Counted from the first letter of the stretch, positions 16,069-24,961 are shown. The stretch is 64,000 nt of DNA from Streptomyces sp. NRRL F-5126 (GCF_000721265.1 NZ_JOFZ01000004.1:558001-622000); one strand, 5' to 3'. Translations and numbers: made by a program. The notes: generated by a model not told the origin, from the sequence alone.

Positions 16069-17193
16069 CTACTCCTGCCCCGTGAACATGTCGATCAGGC
16101 CGCGGGGCGCGTCCTCGCCGAACATGGCCTCGTGGAGGAGAACGGCTTCGGCCGCCTCCGCGGCGCTGCGGGGGAACAGCTCGCGCTCGTAGGCGGCGAG
16201 CGCGGCCTCGGCGTCGTCAGGGTGCGCGGCGATGGCACCTCCAAGTTCCGCGCCGTCGTACATGGCCAGGTTGGCGCCCTCGCCCGACGGGACCATGAGG
16301 TGGGCGGCATCGCCGAGCAGGGTCACCCCGGCCACCCGGTTCCACCGGTGTTCGGCGGGCAGGGTGTGCAGCGGGCGCAGGACCGGCGCGGTCTCGCCGT
16401 CGGTGATCAGTGCGGTGAGTTCGGGTGCCCAGCCGCCGAACTCGGCCGCCACCCGGGCGGCGGCCGCGGCATGATCGGTGAAGTCGATCCCGGCGAACCA
16501 GTCCTTCGGCCTGCGCAGTGCCACGTAGGTGTGGAGCGTGCCGCCGCTCTCCCGGTGTGCCTGGATGCCCTTCCCCGGCGCGAGCGCCATCATCCCGCCG
16601 TCGCCGACCGCCTTCGCCGCGGCCGGGTGGCGGGTGTCCGCGTCGTACAGGTACGTCTCGACGAACGACGTGCCGGCGTACTCGGGGGTGGCGGGGGAGA
16701 GCAGCGGGCGCACCCGTGACCACGCGCCGTCGGCGCCGACCAGCAGGCTCGTCTCCACCGTGGTGCCGTCCGCGAACGCCACCTCGTGGCGTCCCCCGCC
16801 GAGGGCCCGGACGCCGCTGACCTTGCGGCCCCACCGGACGGTGCCGTCCGGGAGGGAGCCGAGCAGGAGCTGCCGCAGGTCGCCGCGGAGTACCTCGGGG
16901 CGTCCACCCGTGCCGTCGTCGGGTTCGTCGTGCAGCACGGTCCCGTCCGGGGCGAGGACCCGTGTCGCCTCGCGCCCCTCCAGCACCAGGCCGCGGAACG
17001 CGTCGATCAGGCCCGCCGCCCGCAGGGCCGGCTGGCCGTTGTGTTCATGGATGTCGAGCATCCCGCCCTGTGCGCGGGCCGCCGGCGACGGCTCCGCCTC
17101 GTAGACGGTGACCGGGATGCCGTGGACGTGCAGGACCCGGGCCAGCGTGAGGCCGCCGAGACCGGCACCGATGATCGTGACGTGCGTACGCAT
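16069..17193 (-). CDS. TetX-like FAD-dependent monooxygenase
   Basis: 374 residues from ATG 17193 (CTTCCGGAGGTTCACC upstream). The FAD motif IIGAGLGGLTLARVL is at residues 6-20, GGMLDIHEHNGQ near 46-57 parallels the GGTLDLHKGSGQ region of tetracycline monooxygenase TetX, and VLRGDLRQLLLGSLPD follows. The second FAD motif is LLGDAAHLMVPSGEGANLA. These class A flavoprotein hydroxylases use NADPH and oxygen to hydroxylate aromatic or polyketide compounds. It is divergent from a TetR gene with a strong dyad between them, the usual layout of an inducible detoxification gene. Whether tetracyclines are substrates cannot be read here. Confidence 0.85.
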   Translation of the reverse strand: MRTHVTIIGAGLGGLTLARVLHVHGIPVTVYEAEPSPAARAQGGMLDIHEHNGQPALRAAGLIDAFRGLVLEGREATRVLAPDGTVLHDEPDDGTGGRPEVLRGDLRQLLLGSLPDGTVRWGRKVSGVRALGGGRHEVAFADGTTVETSLLVGADGAWSRVRPLLSPATPEYAGTSFVETYLYDADTRHPAAAKAVGDGGMMALAPGKGIQAHRESGGTLHTYVALRRPKDWFAGIDFTDHAAAAARVAAEFGGWAPELTALITDGETAPVLRPLHTLPAEHRWNRVAGVTLLGDAAHLMVPSGEGANLAMYDGAELGGAIAAHPDDAEAALAAYERELFPRSAAEAAEAVLLHEAMFGEDAPRGLIDMFTGQE

Positions 17194-17244
17194 GGTGAAC
17201 CTCCGGAAGTCCGGAGCTGGCCGGGCAGGCCCGGCCAACCCTCT

Positions 17245-17280
17245 CTGGTATGTCGTTCCATTCTTGGAACGGCGTACCAG
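17245..17280. promoter_or_regulatory. 36-bp TetR operator between monooxygenase and tetR genes
   Basis: The dyad is centred between 17262 and 17263. Outer arms are CTGGTA (17245-17250) and TACCAG (17275-17280); inner arms are CGTTCCA (17254-17260) and TGGAACG (17265-17271). It lies about 18 bp before the tetR start and 51 bp before the monooxygenase start. Confidence 0.75.
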
Positions 17281-17298
17281 ATATGTCAAACTTGCCGC

Positions 17299-18006
17299 AT
17301 GGCAACGCGGACACGCCGGTCACAGCGGCGCACAGAGGCGCTCTCCCGCGAGCGCATCGTGAAGGCTGCCGTCGAACTGCTCGACGCGTCGGGCGAGGGC
17401 GGGCTGACATTCCGGGCGCTGACGGAGCGACTCGCCACCGGGCCAGGGGCGATCTACTGGCACGTGGCGAACAAGGACGAACTGCTCACCGCCGCCACCG
17501 ACGCCGTCGTCGCGGGCGCCGTGGCCGGCGCCGGCGAGGCGTCACAGGATCCGGAGGACGGGATCCGTGCCGTCGCCCTGCGCCTGTTCGACGCGACCGA
17601 GGAACACCCGTGGATCGCCGCGCAGCTCGCGACGCAGCTCTCCCGCAGTCCCGGGGGAACGGTCGCGCCGCGGATCCTGGAGGGCATCGGCCGGCACGTG
17701 CGGGCGCTGGGCGTGCCCGAGGCCGGCTGGTTCACGGCGGCCTCGGCGCTGATGCACTACATCCTGGGCGCCGCGGGCCAGAACGTCGCCAACACCGAGA
17801 GCGCCCGCGCCCTCGGTCCCGGGGCGGACCGCGGCGAGTTCCTCGGCACCGTGTCGGCGGCGTGGAAGAGGCTCGACCCCGACGACTACCCGTTCACCCG
17901 GGCCGTCGCGGACCAGGCGCGCGCGCACGACGACCGCGAGCAGTACCTGGCCGGCATCGATCTCCTGCTCGCCGGCATCGACGCAGGCCGCTCGCACACC
18001 GCATAA
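17299..18006 (+). CDS. TetR family regulator (TetR class, with C-terminal TetR_C-like domain)
   Basis: 235 residues from ATG 17299. HTH: LSRERIVKAAVELLDASG, then LTFRALTERLATGPGAIYWH with VANKDELL, which closely fits the tetracycline-repressor subgroup (GAIYWHVANK). The C-terminal half carries long helices with GWFTAASALMHYILG, as in TetR_C domains. It is divergent from a TetX-like monooxygenase and probably represses it by binding the dyad at 17245-17280 until a drug-like ligand is present. Confidence 0.9.
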   Translation: MATRTRRSQRRTEALSRERIVKAAVELLDASGEGGLTFRALTERLATGPGAIYWHVANKDELLTAATDAVVAGAVAGAGEASQDPEDGIRAVALRLFDATEEHPWIAAQLATQLSRSPGGTVAPRILEGIGRHVRALGVPEAGWFTAASALMHYILGAAGQNVANTESARALGPGADRGEFLGTVSAAWKRLDPDDYPFTRAVADQARAHDDREQYLAGIDLLLAGIDAGRSHTA

Positions 18007-18047
18007 TCATCCGCCGACCGAGGTCCCGGGCCCGTACCGTGAGCCCC

Positions 18048-18773
18048 ATGGCTGACGAGGAGTTCCGGGACGCGGCACTCGCCGCGATCTACGACGCGCT
18101 CGACCCGGACCGCGGCGATCTCGACGCCTACGTCGGCGCGGTGGGGGAGTTCGGGGCGCGCAGCGTGCTGGATGTGGGGTGCGGGACCGGGGTGTTCGCC
18201 CTGCTCCTGGCGGAGCGCGGGGTCGAGGTCGTCGCCCTCGACCCCGCCGAGGCGTCGCTGGCCGTGGCACGCGGCAAGCCGGGCGCCGGGCGCGTGCGGT
18301 GGATACACGGGGACGCGACGGCGCTCCCGCGACTACGGGTCGACGCGGCCACGATGACCGCCAACGTCGCCCAGGCCATCGCCCGCCCCGGCGACTGGCA
18401 CAACACACTGCGAGGTGTCCACGCGGCACTGCGGCCGGGCGGCCGCCTGATCTTCGAGACCCGGGACCCCGCCGGGCGCGCCTGGCGGGAGTGGAACCGC
18501 GACGCCTCCCGCAGCGTGACGGACGTCCCCGGCGTGGGCGCCGTCGAGAGCTGGGTCCAGCTCCTCGATGTGAACGGGCCGTTGGTGACGTTCCTGTGGA
18601 GTTACGTGTTCGTGGCTGACGGGCGGACGCTGACGTCGCGCTCGACGCTCCGGTTCCGCCAACGGGACGAGATCGAGGCCGACCTGACCGCTCACGGGTA
18701 CGTCGTCGAGGACGTCCGCGACGCGCCCGACCGCCCCGGCCGCGAATTCGTCTTCGTCGCGCGGCGGCCATGA
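18048..18773 (+). CDS. Class I SAM-dependent methyltransferase
   Basis: 241 residues from ATG 18048. DEEFRDAALAAIYDALDPDR is followed by motif I VLDVGCGTGVFALLLAERG, ALDPAEASL, HGDATALP and LRPGGRLIFETRDP. The same subgroup occurs at 59288-60034 on the other strand, sharing the YD-LDP opening and the FETR-P-R-W region, so the two are distant paralogues. Small stand-alone enzymes of this type methylate unknown metabolites. It lies 41 bp after the tetR gene on the same strand and may be cotranscribed. Confidence 0.85.
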   Translation: MADEEFRDAALAAIYDALDPDRGDLDAYVGAVGEFGARSVLDVGCGTGVFALLLAERGVEVVALDPAEASLAVARGKPGAGRVRWIHGDATALPRLRVDAATMTANVAQAIARPGDWHNTLRGVHAALRPGGRLIFETRDPAGRAWREWNRDASRSVTDVPGVGAVESWVQLLDVNGPLVTFLWSYVFVADGRTLTSRSTLRFRQRDEIEADLTAHGYVVEDVRDAPDRPGREFVFVARRP

Positions 18774-18834
18774 GCCCGCCGGCGAAACGCTCGCGCCCCC
18801 GCGCCCCGGCGTCCCCCGTGCGCCCGCGCGAGGT

Positions 18835-19338
18835 TCAGTCGGCGGTGACCTTCGCGGCGAAGGCGTCCAGGTTCCCCGCCATGCGCGCCAGGCGCTCGTC
18901 CAGCGTCAGCGACTCCTCGTACCGTCCCGCGCGCAGCTTCGGCTGCCGCTTCCCGCGCACGTACAGCGGGCACGCGAGGTCCGCGCACACGTAGATGCCG
19001 ACCGTGTTGCCCTCACGGCCGCGCGCGCCCGCGAGCGGGGCGGCCAGCAGGGTCACACCGGAAGAGGCATGGCCGGTCAGGCAGATCTGGCACAGACTCG
19101 ACTTGACCGCACTGGTACGGCTCACCGACGGCACACGCAGCGTGATGCCCAACGGCCCCTGTGCCCCGGGCATCACGAGGTGCGCCCGAAGCGGGGCCCC
19201 GGGGTCCACCCACCCGAGGAAGTCCAGATCCCCCCAGGGCAGGCCGGCGAAGTCGAGGGGCAGCCGCAGCCGCGTCGCCTCGCCCTTCGTGCAGTTCACG
19301 AACGACGAGCGGATCTGTTTCTCGGTGAGTGGTTCCAC
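18835..19338 (-). CDS. FBP domain protein (EF-G-binding, FusB-like treble clef)
   Basis: 167 residues from a GTG start at 19338. EPLTEKQIRSSFVNCTKGEA at the N-terminus and the four-cysteine treble clef (Cys83-x2-Cys86 and Cys118-x4-Cys123, in LCQICLTG and YVCADLAC) match the FBP_C family. In Firmicutes such proteins (FusB/FusC) bind elongation factor G and rescue it from fusidic acid; actinobacterial members are mostly uncharacterised. Other readings of the start run into the GGACC repeat upstream, so the short form is preferred. Its C-terminus is followed at once by the end of the methyltransferase gene, convergent. Confidence 0.82.
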   Translation of the reverse strand: MEPLTEKQIRSSFVNCTKGEATRLRLPLDFAGLPWGDLDFLGWVDPGAPLRAHLVMPGAQGPLGITLRVPSVSRTSAVKSSLCQICLTGHASSGVTLLAAPLAGARGREGNTVGIYVCADLACPLYVRGKRQPKLRAGRYEESLTLDERLARMAGNLDAFAAKVTAD

Positions 19339-19390
19339 GGGATCCCACTGTAGGTACCGGCCTGACCGGCTCGCATCGCAATATCGGCCG

Positions 19391-19420
19391 GGACCGGACC
19401 GGACCGGACCGGACCGGACC
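19391..19420. repeat. Tandem repeat of GGACC, six copies
   Basis: Six perfect head-to-tail copies of the pentamer GGACC lie between the FBP gene start and the SDR gene end, with partial units on both sides. It is a simple-sequence tract that may vary in copy number between strains. Confidence 0.85.
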
Positions 19421-19461
19421 GCACCGGCACCCGCGATCCGCCGCACGGCGGGCTCGCGCCG

Positions 19462-20169
19462 TCACCAGGCAAGCGGGCCCTGAGCGTCGAAGAAGCCGCC
19501 CGTCGGCCCGTCGGGGCCCACCTGCGCCATGCGGACGATGATGCCCGCGCCCTCCTCGACCGTCTGCAGGCCGGTGTTCCCGTTCAGGTCGGTCTTCGTG
19601 AACCCGGGCTCGACCGAGTTGATCCGCATTTCGGGGAAGGCCTTCGCGTACTGCACCGTGATCATGTTCACGGCCGTCTTGGACGCCGGGTAGGCCACCC
19701 CCGGATAGCCGTAGGCGGGCGTGCCCGGCGTGGAGAGCCCGGCCAGCGAGGCCAGGCCGCTGCTCACGTTGACCACGACGGGCGCGGCCGAACGCCGCAG
19801 CAGCGGCAGGAACGCGTGCAGGACCCGCACGGTGCCGAACACGTTGGTCTCGAACGTCTCCCGGACCACGTCCGCCGTCGTGCCGGCCGCATCGGTCACG
19901 GTGTTGCCCGCGCCGCGCTGCTCGATCCCCGCGTTGTTGACCAGCACGTCGAGCCCGCCGGCGGCCTCGACCGTCCGAGCCGCGGCTTCCACGGAGGCGT
20001 CGTCGGCCACGTCGAGGACGACGAGCCGCGCCCCCAGCTCCTCGGCGGCACGCCGCCCGCGCTCCGCGTCACGGCTGCCGATGAAGACGGTGTGTCCCGC
20101 CTCGACGAGCCTGCGTGCGGTCTCGAAGCCGAGACCCTTGTTCGCTCCGGTGATCAGTGTTGTCGTCAT
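19462..20169 (-). CDS. SDR family oxidoreductase
   Basis: 235 residues from ATG 20169. TTTLITGANKGLGFETARRL gives the classical TGxxxGxG cofactor site at the extreme N-terminus. NNAG (LVNNAGIEQ), catalytic Ser in VNVSSGLAS and YPASK are all present. The segment SGLASLAGLSTPGTPAYGYPG between Ser and Tyr is longer than usual. The C-terminal GFTKTDLNGNTGLQTVEEGA resembles actinobacterial and plant carbonyl-reductase-like SDRs. It probably reduces a carbonyl with NADPH. It shows no obvious operon partner; the lacI gene upstream is on the same strand, 75 bp away. Confidence 0.87.
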   Translation of the reverse strand: MTTTLITGANKGLGFETARRLVEAGHTVFIGSRDAERGRRAAEELGARLVVLDVADDASVEAAARTVEAAGGLDVLVNNAGIEQRGAGNTVTDAAGTTADVVRETFETNVFGTVRVLHAFLPLLRRSAAPVVVNVSSGLASLAGLSTPGTPAYGYPGVAYPASKTAVNMITVQYAKAFPEMRINSVEPGFTKTDLNGNTGLQTVEEGAGIIVRMAQVGPDGPTGGFFDAQGPLAW

Positions 20170-20243
20170 GGCTCCACCCTGCGGCGCGCAGCCGCGGCCG
20201 GCCAGGCGTCCCGTCTTCCTGGGACCGCGAGTACCACCTGGCG

Positions 20244-21266
20244 TCAGCCCCGCCTGACGCGCGTGGACTCCCGCACCACAAGCCGGTACGGGGGATGGAT
20301 GCGGCGCGGCTCGTCCGAGGGAGACGGAGGCGTCGTGATCCGTGCGACCAGGCACTCCACGGCCAGCTCCGCGATCGCCGCCTTGTCAGGGGCGATGGTG
20401 GTGAGCGACACCGCCCCGTAGTGGCCCTCCTCGATGTCGTCGAAGCCGACCACGGCGACGTCCTCGGGGATGCGCAACCCGCGTTCGTAGAGTGTGCGCA
20501 TCGCGCCGAGCGCCATCATGTCGTTGTACGCGAACACCGCGTCGGGCCGCTCGCCCCGGTCGAGCACCGCCGCCATCGCGACCGCGCCGTCACGGCGCCC
20601 GTAGCCGTCCGTGGCGACGACGAGCGACTCGGGCGGCGTCATGCCGTTCGCCTCGATCTCCGCGCGCCACCCTTGCAGGCGCAGATGGGCGGGCTGGCGC
20701 TCGCTCTCGTGCCGTGCGCCGAGGAAGGCGATGCGGCGCCTGCCCAGGTCGAGGAGGTGGCGTACGGCGGTCCTCGCGGCCGCGATGTTGTCGATCGCGA
20801 TGTGATCGTACGGCGCGTCGTACTGGCGCTCGCCGAGAAGGACCATCGGCGGCCCCGAGGGACGGGCGATCAGGTCCTCGTTCTCCAGCTCGATCGGGCT
20901 GAGGATCAGGCCGTCGATGACATGCGAACGGAACCCCTGCGAGACGAGGTTCTCCAGCTCGCGCCGCCCCGCGGTGTGGTCGAGCAGCACGGTGTGCTCG
21001 TGGCGCACGGCCGCGTCGATCACCGCGCCCGCGACCTCCGCGAAGTACGGGTTGCCGAGTTCGGGGACGGCCAGCGCGATGATGCCCGTGCGACCCTTGC
21101 GCAGATGGCGCGCGCTCAGATTGGGCCGGTAGCCGAGATCGTCGATGGCCCGCTGCACCCGGGCCCTCGTACTGGCTGTGACATGGGGGAAGTCGTTGAC
21201 GACGTTCGACACGGTTTTCACCGATACGCCCGCTCGCTGCGCGACATCCTTGAGGCTGACGCCCAC
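20244..21266 (-). CDS. LacI family regulator; candidate master regulator of the GACAACGTTGTC regulon
   Basis: 340 residues. The HTH SLKDVAQRAGVSVKTVSNVV is followed by the hinge helix region PNLSARHLRKGRTGIIALAV and a periplasmic-binding-protein-like sugar domain (AFNDMMALG-like AYNDMMALGAMRTLYERGL, and VVGFDDIE). It is encoded directly downstream of, and on the same strand as, a complete ABC sugar importer. The importer's first gene has an operator variant upstream. That makes it the best candidate for the perfect palindromes at 3517, 8355 and 59137. The ligand is presumably a mono- or disaccharide released by the secreted enzymes. Assignment is inferred from position and operator type. Confidence 0.9.
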   Translation of the reverse strand: MGVSLKDVAQRAGVSVKTVSNVVNDFPHVTASTRARVQRAIDDLGYRPNLSARHLRKGRTGIIALAVPELGNPYFAEVAGAVIDAAVRHEHTVLLDHTAGRRELENLVSQGFRSHVIDGLILSPIELENEDLIARPSGPPMVLLGERQYDAPYDHIAIDNIAAARTAVRHLLDLGRRRIAFLGARHESERQPAHLRLQGWRAEIEANGMTPPESLVVATDGYGRRDGAVAMAAVLDRGERPDAVFAYNDMMALGAMRTLYERGLRIPEDVAVVGFDDIEEGHYGAVSLTTIAPDKAAIAELAVECLVARITTPPSPSDEPRRIHPPYRLVVRESTRVRRG

Positions 21267-21321
21267 GGCGCTCCTTGTCCTGGGCCGGGCCGCGGGGCCC
21301 GGATGCTGTGCTGCGCTGCCG

Positions 21322-21339
21322 CGGCGGGCGGGCCCGCCG
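21322..21339 (-). terminator. Possible hairpin between ABC operon and lacI
   Basis: A seven-bp stem CGGCGGG/CCCGCCG with a 4-base loop lies between the permease stop (21373) and the lacI start (21266). It could limit read-through; the stem is short, so the call is weak. Confidence 0.35.
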
Positions 21340-21372
21340 TTTCCCGCGCCGTGAGCGGCGCTCAGGAACGGG

Positions 21373-22386
21373 TCACGGTAGTTTCTGGGTTCTGCTGAGA
21401 ACCGTCTGCAACAGGACCACCAGGGCGAGGAAGGCGCCGTTGACGGCGTCGGTGAAGGCCGAGCCGTACTGCGAGAAGTAGTGGTCGATGAGGTTGTGGA
21501 TCACGGCGAGCAGCAGGACGCCGCTGACCGTTCCGCCCACCGAGCCGCTGCCACCCGTCAGCAGCGTGCCGCCGATCACCACCGAGGCGATCGCCGTCAG
21601 TTCGTAGCCGACGCCGATGGTGGTGACGCCGGAGCCGAGCCGGGCGCCGCCCAGTGCCCCCGCCGCCGCGGCGAGTGTGCCCGACAGCACGTAGACGAGG
21701 ACCTTGGTGCGCTGGACCGGCAGCCCCATCAGCAGCGCCGCGTTCTCGTTCCCGCCGAGCGCGGTGAGGTTCGCGCCGAAGCGGGTACGGGTGAGCAGCA
21801 GCGCGCCGAGCGCGAACAGCGCGGCCACGATCAGCACCGGCACCCAGGTGCCGCCGCCGAGCTGGCGGAAGAACGACCCCTTGGGAACGAGGTAGGTCTT
21901 CGATCCTTCGTGGGTGAGCGCCTGGAGCAGTCCGCGTGCGCCGAGCAGCCCGGCGAGGGTGACGATGAACGGCGCCATCTTCGCCCGCGCGACGAGCAGG
22001 CCCTGCATCGTGCCCCAGGCCGCGCCCACGGCCAGCGGCAGCAGGATGGCCAGCCAGGTGCCGGCGCGCGAGCCCTCCGCCCCGAGCACCCCGCCGAGCG
22101 CGTACATCGAGCCGACCGAGAGGTCGATCCCGCCCGTGATGATCACGAACGTCATTCCGAGAGCCAGCAGCCAGACGAACGCGTTGCCGCCGAGGATGCT
22201 GCTGACGTTCGCCCAGGTCGGGAACGCCGACGAGGTGGCCGATGCGATGATCACGACCAGCACGAGGACCGCGAGTGCGCCGTGCTGCTGGAGGCGGCCG
22301 GCCAGCCGTTCGCGCGCCGGGGCGCGCAGGTCCTGCCCGGGCCCCGGCGGCCCCGGGGTGACGGCCGAACTCAGGCTGGCGCTCAT
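21373..22386 (-). CDS. ABC sugar permease, ribose/galactofuranose class (YtfT/YjfF-like)
   Basis: 337 residues from ATG 22386. There are about ten hydrophobic helices, with the CUT2 family signature MTFVIITGGIDLSVGSMYAL near residues 77-96, LARAKMAPFIVTLAG-like VARAKMAPFIVTL, and GFDSALLLGLPV-type NENAALLMGLPV. It forms the membrane channel together with the second permease, driven by the ATPase encoded upstream. Its start overlaps the stop of the preceding permease (ATGA), showing strict coupling. With two different permeases the system looks like YtfQ-YtfR-YtfT-YjfF rather than RbsABC, which has one. Confidence 0.92.
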   Translation of the reverse strand: MSASLSSAVTPGPPGPGQDLRAPARERLAGRLQQHGALAVLVLVVIIASATSSAFPTWANVSSILGGNAFVWLLALGMTFVIITGGIDLSVGSMYALGGVLGAEGSRAGTWLAILLPLAVGAAWGTMQGLLVARAKMAPFIVTLAGLLGARGLLQALTHEGSKTYLVPKGSFFRQLGGGTWVPVLIVAALFALGALLLTRTRFGANLTALGGNENAALLMGLPVQRTKVLVYVLSGTLAAAAGALGGARLGSGVTTIGVGYELTAIASVVIGGTLLTGGSGSVGGTVSGVLLLAVIHNLIDHYFSQYGSAFTDAVNGAFLALVVLLQTVLSRTQKLP

Positions 22387-23348
22387 CGGGTACCACGCTC
22401 CTGGGACGCGTAGACGGCGAAGCAGATGATGACGGCCTCGACGATCTGGGTGTACGAGTTGGGCACGTTGTGCTGGGTCAGCACAGCGGTGATGAGCTGC
22501 ATGAACAGCGCCCCCGCCACAGTGCCGAGCACGCGTACGCGGCCACCGCTGAGCGGTGTGCCGCCGACGACGACCGCGGTGATGGCGTTGAGCTCCATGT
22601 TGATGCCCTGGTTCGCGGGATCCGCCTCCGCGCCGTGACCCACGATCAGCACGCCCGCCAGCGCGGCCAGCACGCCGGAGATCACGTAGACGGTGATCAG
22701 CACGCGGCGCACCGGCAGGCCGGACAGGCCGGCCGCGGTGCGGTTGTCGCCCACGGCCACCAGTTGCCTGCCGAAGGTGGTGCGGCGCACCAGCAGGGCC
22801 GTAAGCACCGCGGCGGCCGCGGCGATCCACGCCATGTACGGGACGCCGGCGAGCGCCCCGGTGCCCAGGTCGAGCGCCCCGGCCTGGCTGACCGGCTTGG
22901 CGGAGTTGCCGTTGACGATCTCGGCCAGGCCGCGCACGCCGATCATCAGGGACAGCGTGGCGACGATGGGCTGCACCCGGGTGAGCGCCACCATGGCCCC
23001 GCCCGCGGCGCCCGACGCCGCGCCGAGCAGCAGCGCGACCGGCAGTGCGGCGGGCAGGCCGTAGCCGAGGTACAGCGGGAGGACGGACGCGGACAGCGCG
23101 ATGACCGCGCCGACCGACAGGTCGATGCCCTCCGTGCCGATCACCAGGGCCATGCCGAGCGCCACCAGCAGCGTCGGAGAGACCTGGAACAGCTGCACGC
23201 GCAGGTTGTCGGCCGACAGGAAGTGGCTGTCGAGGCCCACCGCGACGATGGCGAGGACGATCAGCGCCGCGTAGACGCCGTACTCCTGGAGCAGCCGCAG
23301 CGCCCGGTCGCGGTCGAAAGCGGGGGTCTGCAGGGTCTCTGCGCTCAC
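22383..23348 (-). CDS. ABC sugar permease, ribose/galactofuranose class
   Basis: 321 residues from GTG 23348 (GGAGT upstream). CUT2 permease landmarks: VALGMALVIGTEGIDLSVGA near residues 65-84, ALTRVQPIVATLSLMIGVRG, and VAVGDNRTAAGLSGLPVRR. The GTEGIDLSVG string is the variant found in the YtfT-type partner permease. Its start overlaps the ATPase stop and its stop overlaps the next permease. The operon order is SBP, ATPase, permease, permease, lacI. Confidence 0.92.
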   Translation of the reverse strand: MSAETLQTPAFDRDRALRLLQEYGVYAALIVLAIVAVGLDSHFLSADNLRVQLFQVSPTLLVALGMALVIGTEGIDLSVGAVIALSASVLPLYLGYGLPAALPVALLLGAASGAAGGAMVALTRVQPIVATLSLMIGVRGLAEIVNGNSAKPVSQAGALDLGTGALAGVPYMAWIAAAAAVLTALLVRRTTFGRQLVAVGDNRTAAGLSGLPVRRVLITVYVISGVLAALAGVLIVGHGAEADPANQGINMELNAITAVVVGGTPLSGGRVRVLGTVAGALFMQLITAVLTQHNVPNSYTQIVEAVIICFAVYASQERGTR

Positions 23349-24961
23349 CGGCGGGACTCCTTCGTTGTGGGCGGGGTGCCGGGGGCGGAGTCGGGGAGCG
23401 CGCCGGCGTCCGCCTGCGGGTCCGCCGCGGCGAGTGCGGTCATCAGCTGCTCCTCGCCGACCTCGTCCCCCGTCAAGTGCCCCACGACCCGGCCGTCCTT
23501 GAGCACGACGACCCGGTCGGACCCCTCGATGAGCTCCTCCAGGTCGGACGAGATGAGCAGCACGCCGAGCCCGTCGGCGGCCAGTTCGTCGATCAGGGCC
23601 TGCACCTCGGCCTTGGCGCCGACGTCGATGCCCCGGGTCGGCTCGTCGAGCAGCAGGGCCTTGGGGCTGAGGCAGAGCCACCGGGCGAGCAGCACCTTCT
23701 GCTGGTTGCCGCCGGAGAGGTCGCTGACCTTCTGGTCCGGGCTCGAGGCCTTGATGCGCAGCCGGTCCATGAAGAAGCGCACCACCTCGTCCTGCTTCGC
23801 CCGGGAGACGATGCCCGCCCGCGACAGCCGGGGGAGTGCCGCCAGCGAGATGTTCTCGCGGACCGACAGGTTCGGGATGATGCCCTCCGCCTTGCGGTCC
23901 TCGGGCAGCATCACCACGCCCGCCCTGATGGCGGCCGCGGGGCTGCGCCGCTTCATCGGCCTGCCGTCGACCTCGACCGTGCCCGCGTCGGTCGCCAGCG
24001 CACCGACGACGGCCTTCGCCGTCTCGCTGCGCCCCGCGCCGAGCAGGCCGCCGAGGCCGACGACCTCGCCGGGACGCACATCGACGGACACGTCGTGCAC
24101 CCGGTGGCGGACGCTGAGCCCCTTCGCGCGCAGGACCGGCTCCGTCCCGGCCTGCTCGTGGCGCGCGCTGTCGAACGCCGTGGTGCCCCCGGAGCGCACG
24201 GCGGCCATCTCGCGGCCCAGCATCATGGAGATGAGCTGCAGCCGCCGCAGGTCGGCCATCCTCCCGGTGTGCACGTGCTGCCCGTCCCGCAGGACGGTGA
24301 CGCGGTCGCAGATCGCGTACAGCTCGTCGAGGCGGTGGCTGACGTACACGACGGCGATGCCGCGCTCGCGCAGGCCGCGGATGACGGAGAAGAGCGTCTC
24401 GACCTCGCGCGGTTCGAGTGACGAGGTCGGTTCGTCCATGACGACGACGCGCGCGTCGACCTGGACGGCGCGTGCGAGTGCCACCATCTGCTGGGCGCCG
24501 AGCCCGAGAGTGCGCAGCGGACGCGTCACGTCGACGTGGACGCCGTAGCGTCCGAGCGCGGCGGCCGCCTCACGGTTCATCCGCCGCTGGTCGATCAGCC
24601 CGAAACGGCGCGGCTCCCGCCCGAGGAACAGGTTGCGGGCGACGGACATCAGCGGTACGAGGTTGACCTCCTGGTAGATGGTGGAGATTCCGGCCGCCTG
24701 CGCCTCCAGCGGGTTGCGGAACTCCCGGGCCGCGCCCTCGAAGCGGACCGCGCCCGAGTCGGGGCGGTGCACGCCGGTCATCACCTTGATGAGCGTCGAC
24801 TTGCCCGCGCCGTTCTCGCCCACCAGCGCGTGCACCTCGCCGGGGCGGAGGGCGAAGTCGACGTCGCGCAGCGCGTGCACGCCCGCGAAGCTCTTGGTGA
24901 CACCGGCGACTTCGAGCACCGGGGCGGGCGCCGCCGGTGCCTGTTCGTCCTCCTGGGCCAT
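23345..24961 (-). CDS. ABC sugar importer ATPase, two NBDs (YtfR/RbsA-like)
   Basis: 538 residues from ATG 24961 behind GAGGAGGAGAAC. First NBD: Walker A GENGAGKST near residues 50-58, ISTIYQEVNLVPLMSVARNL (Q-loop region of the YtfR group), Walker B VVVMDEPTSSLE. Second NBD: degenerate Walker A GLLGAGRSE, ABC signature LSGGNQQKV, Walker B LLLDEPTRGIDVG. The phrase YQEVNLVP and the sequence FLGREPRRFGLIDQRRM follow the galactofuranose importer ATPase closely. It energises uptake for the linked substrate-binding protein. Confidence 0.93.
   Translation of the reverse strand: MAQEDEQAPAAPAPVLEVAGVTKSFAGVHALRDVDFALRPGEVHALVGENGAGKSTLIKVMTGVHRPDSGAVRFEGAAREFRNPLEAQAAGISTIYQEVNLVPLMSVARNLFLGREPRRFGLIDQRRMNREAAAALGRYGVHVDVTRPLRTLGLGAQQMVALARAVQVDARVVVMDEPTSSLEPREVETLFSVIRGLRERGIAVVYVSHRLDELYAICDRVTVLRDGQHVHTGRMADLRRLQLISMMLGREMAAVRSGGTTAFDSARHEQAGTEPVLRAKGLSVRHRVHDVSVDVRPGEVVGLGGLLGAGRSETAKAVVGALATDAGTVEVDGRPMKRRSPAAAIRAGVVMLPEDRKAEGIIPNLSVRENISLAALPRLSRAGIVSRAKQDEVVRFFMDRLRIKASSPDQKVSDLSGGNQQKVLLARWLCLSPKALLLDEPTRGIDVGAKAEVQALIDELAADGLGVLLISSDLEELIEGSDRVVVLKDGRVVGHLTGDEVGEEQLMTALAAADPQADAGALPDSAPGTPPTTKESRR

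Noticed and set aside
16069..18773. Secondary-metabolite biosynthetic cluster (hydroxylase, methyltransferase, regulators)
   Set aside because: No polyketide synthase, NRPS, terpene or RiPP core gene is present here or at 31.9-35 kb; TetR pairing points to detoxification.
19391..19420. CRISPR-like array
   Set aside because: The pentamers are contiguous with no spacers; it is a simple tandem repeat. No other regularly spaced repeats were seen in the window.
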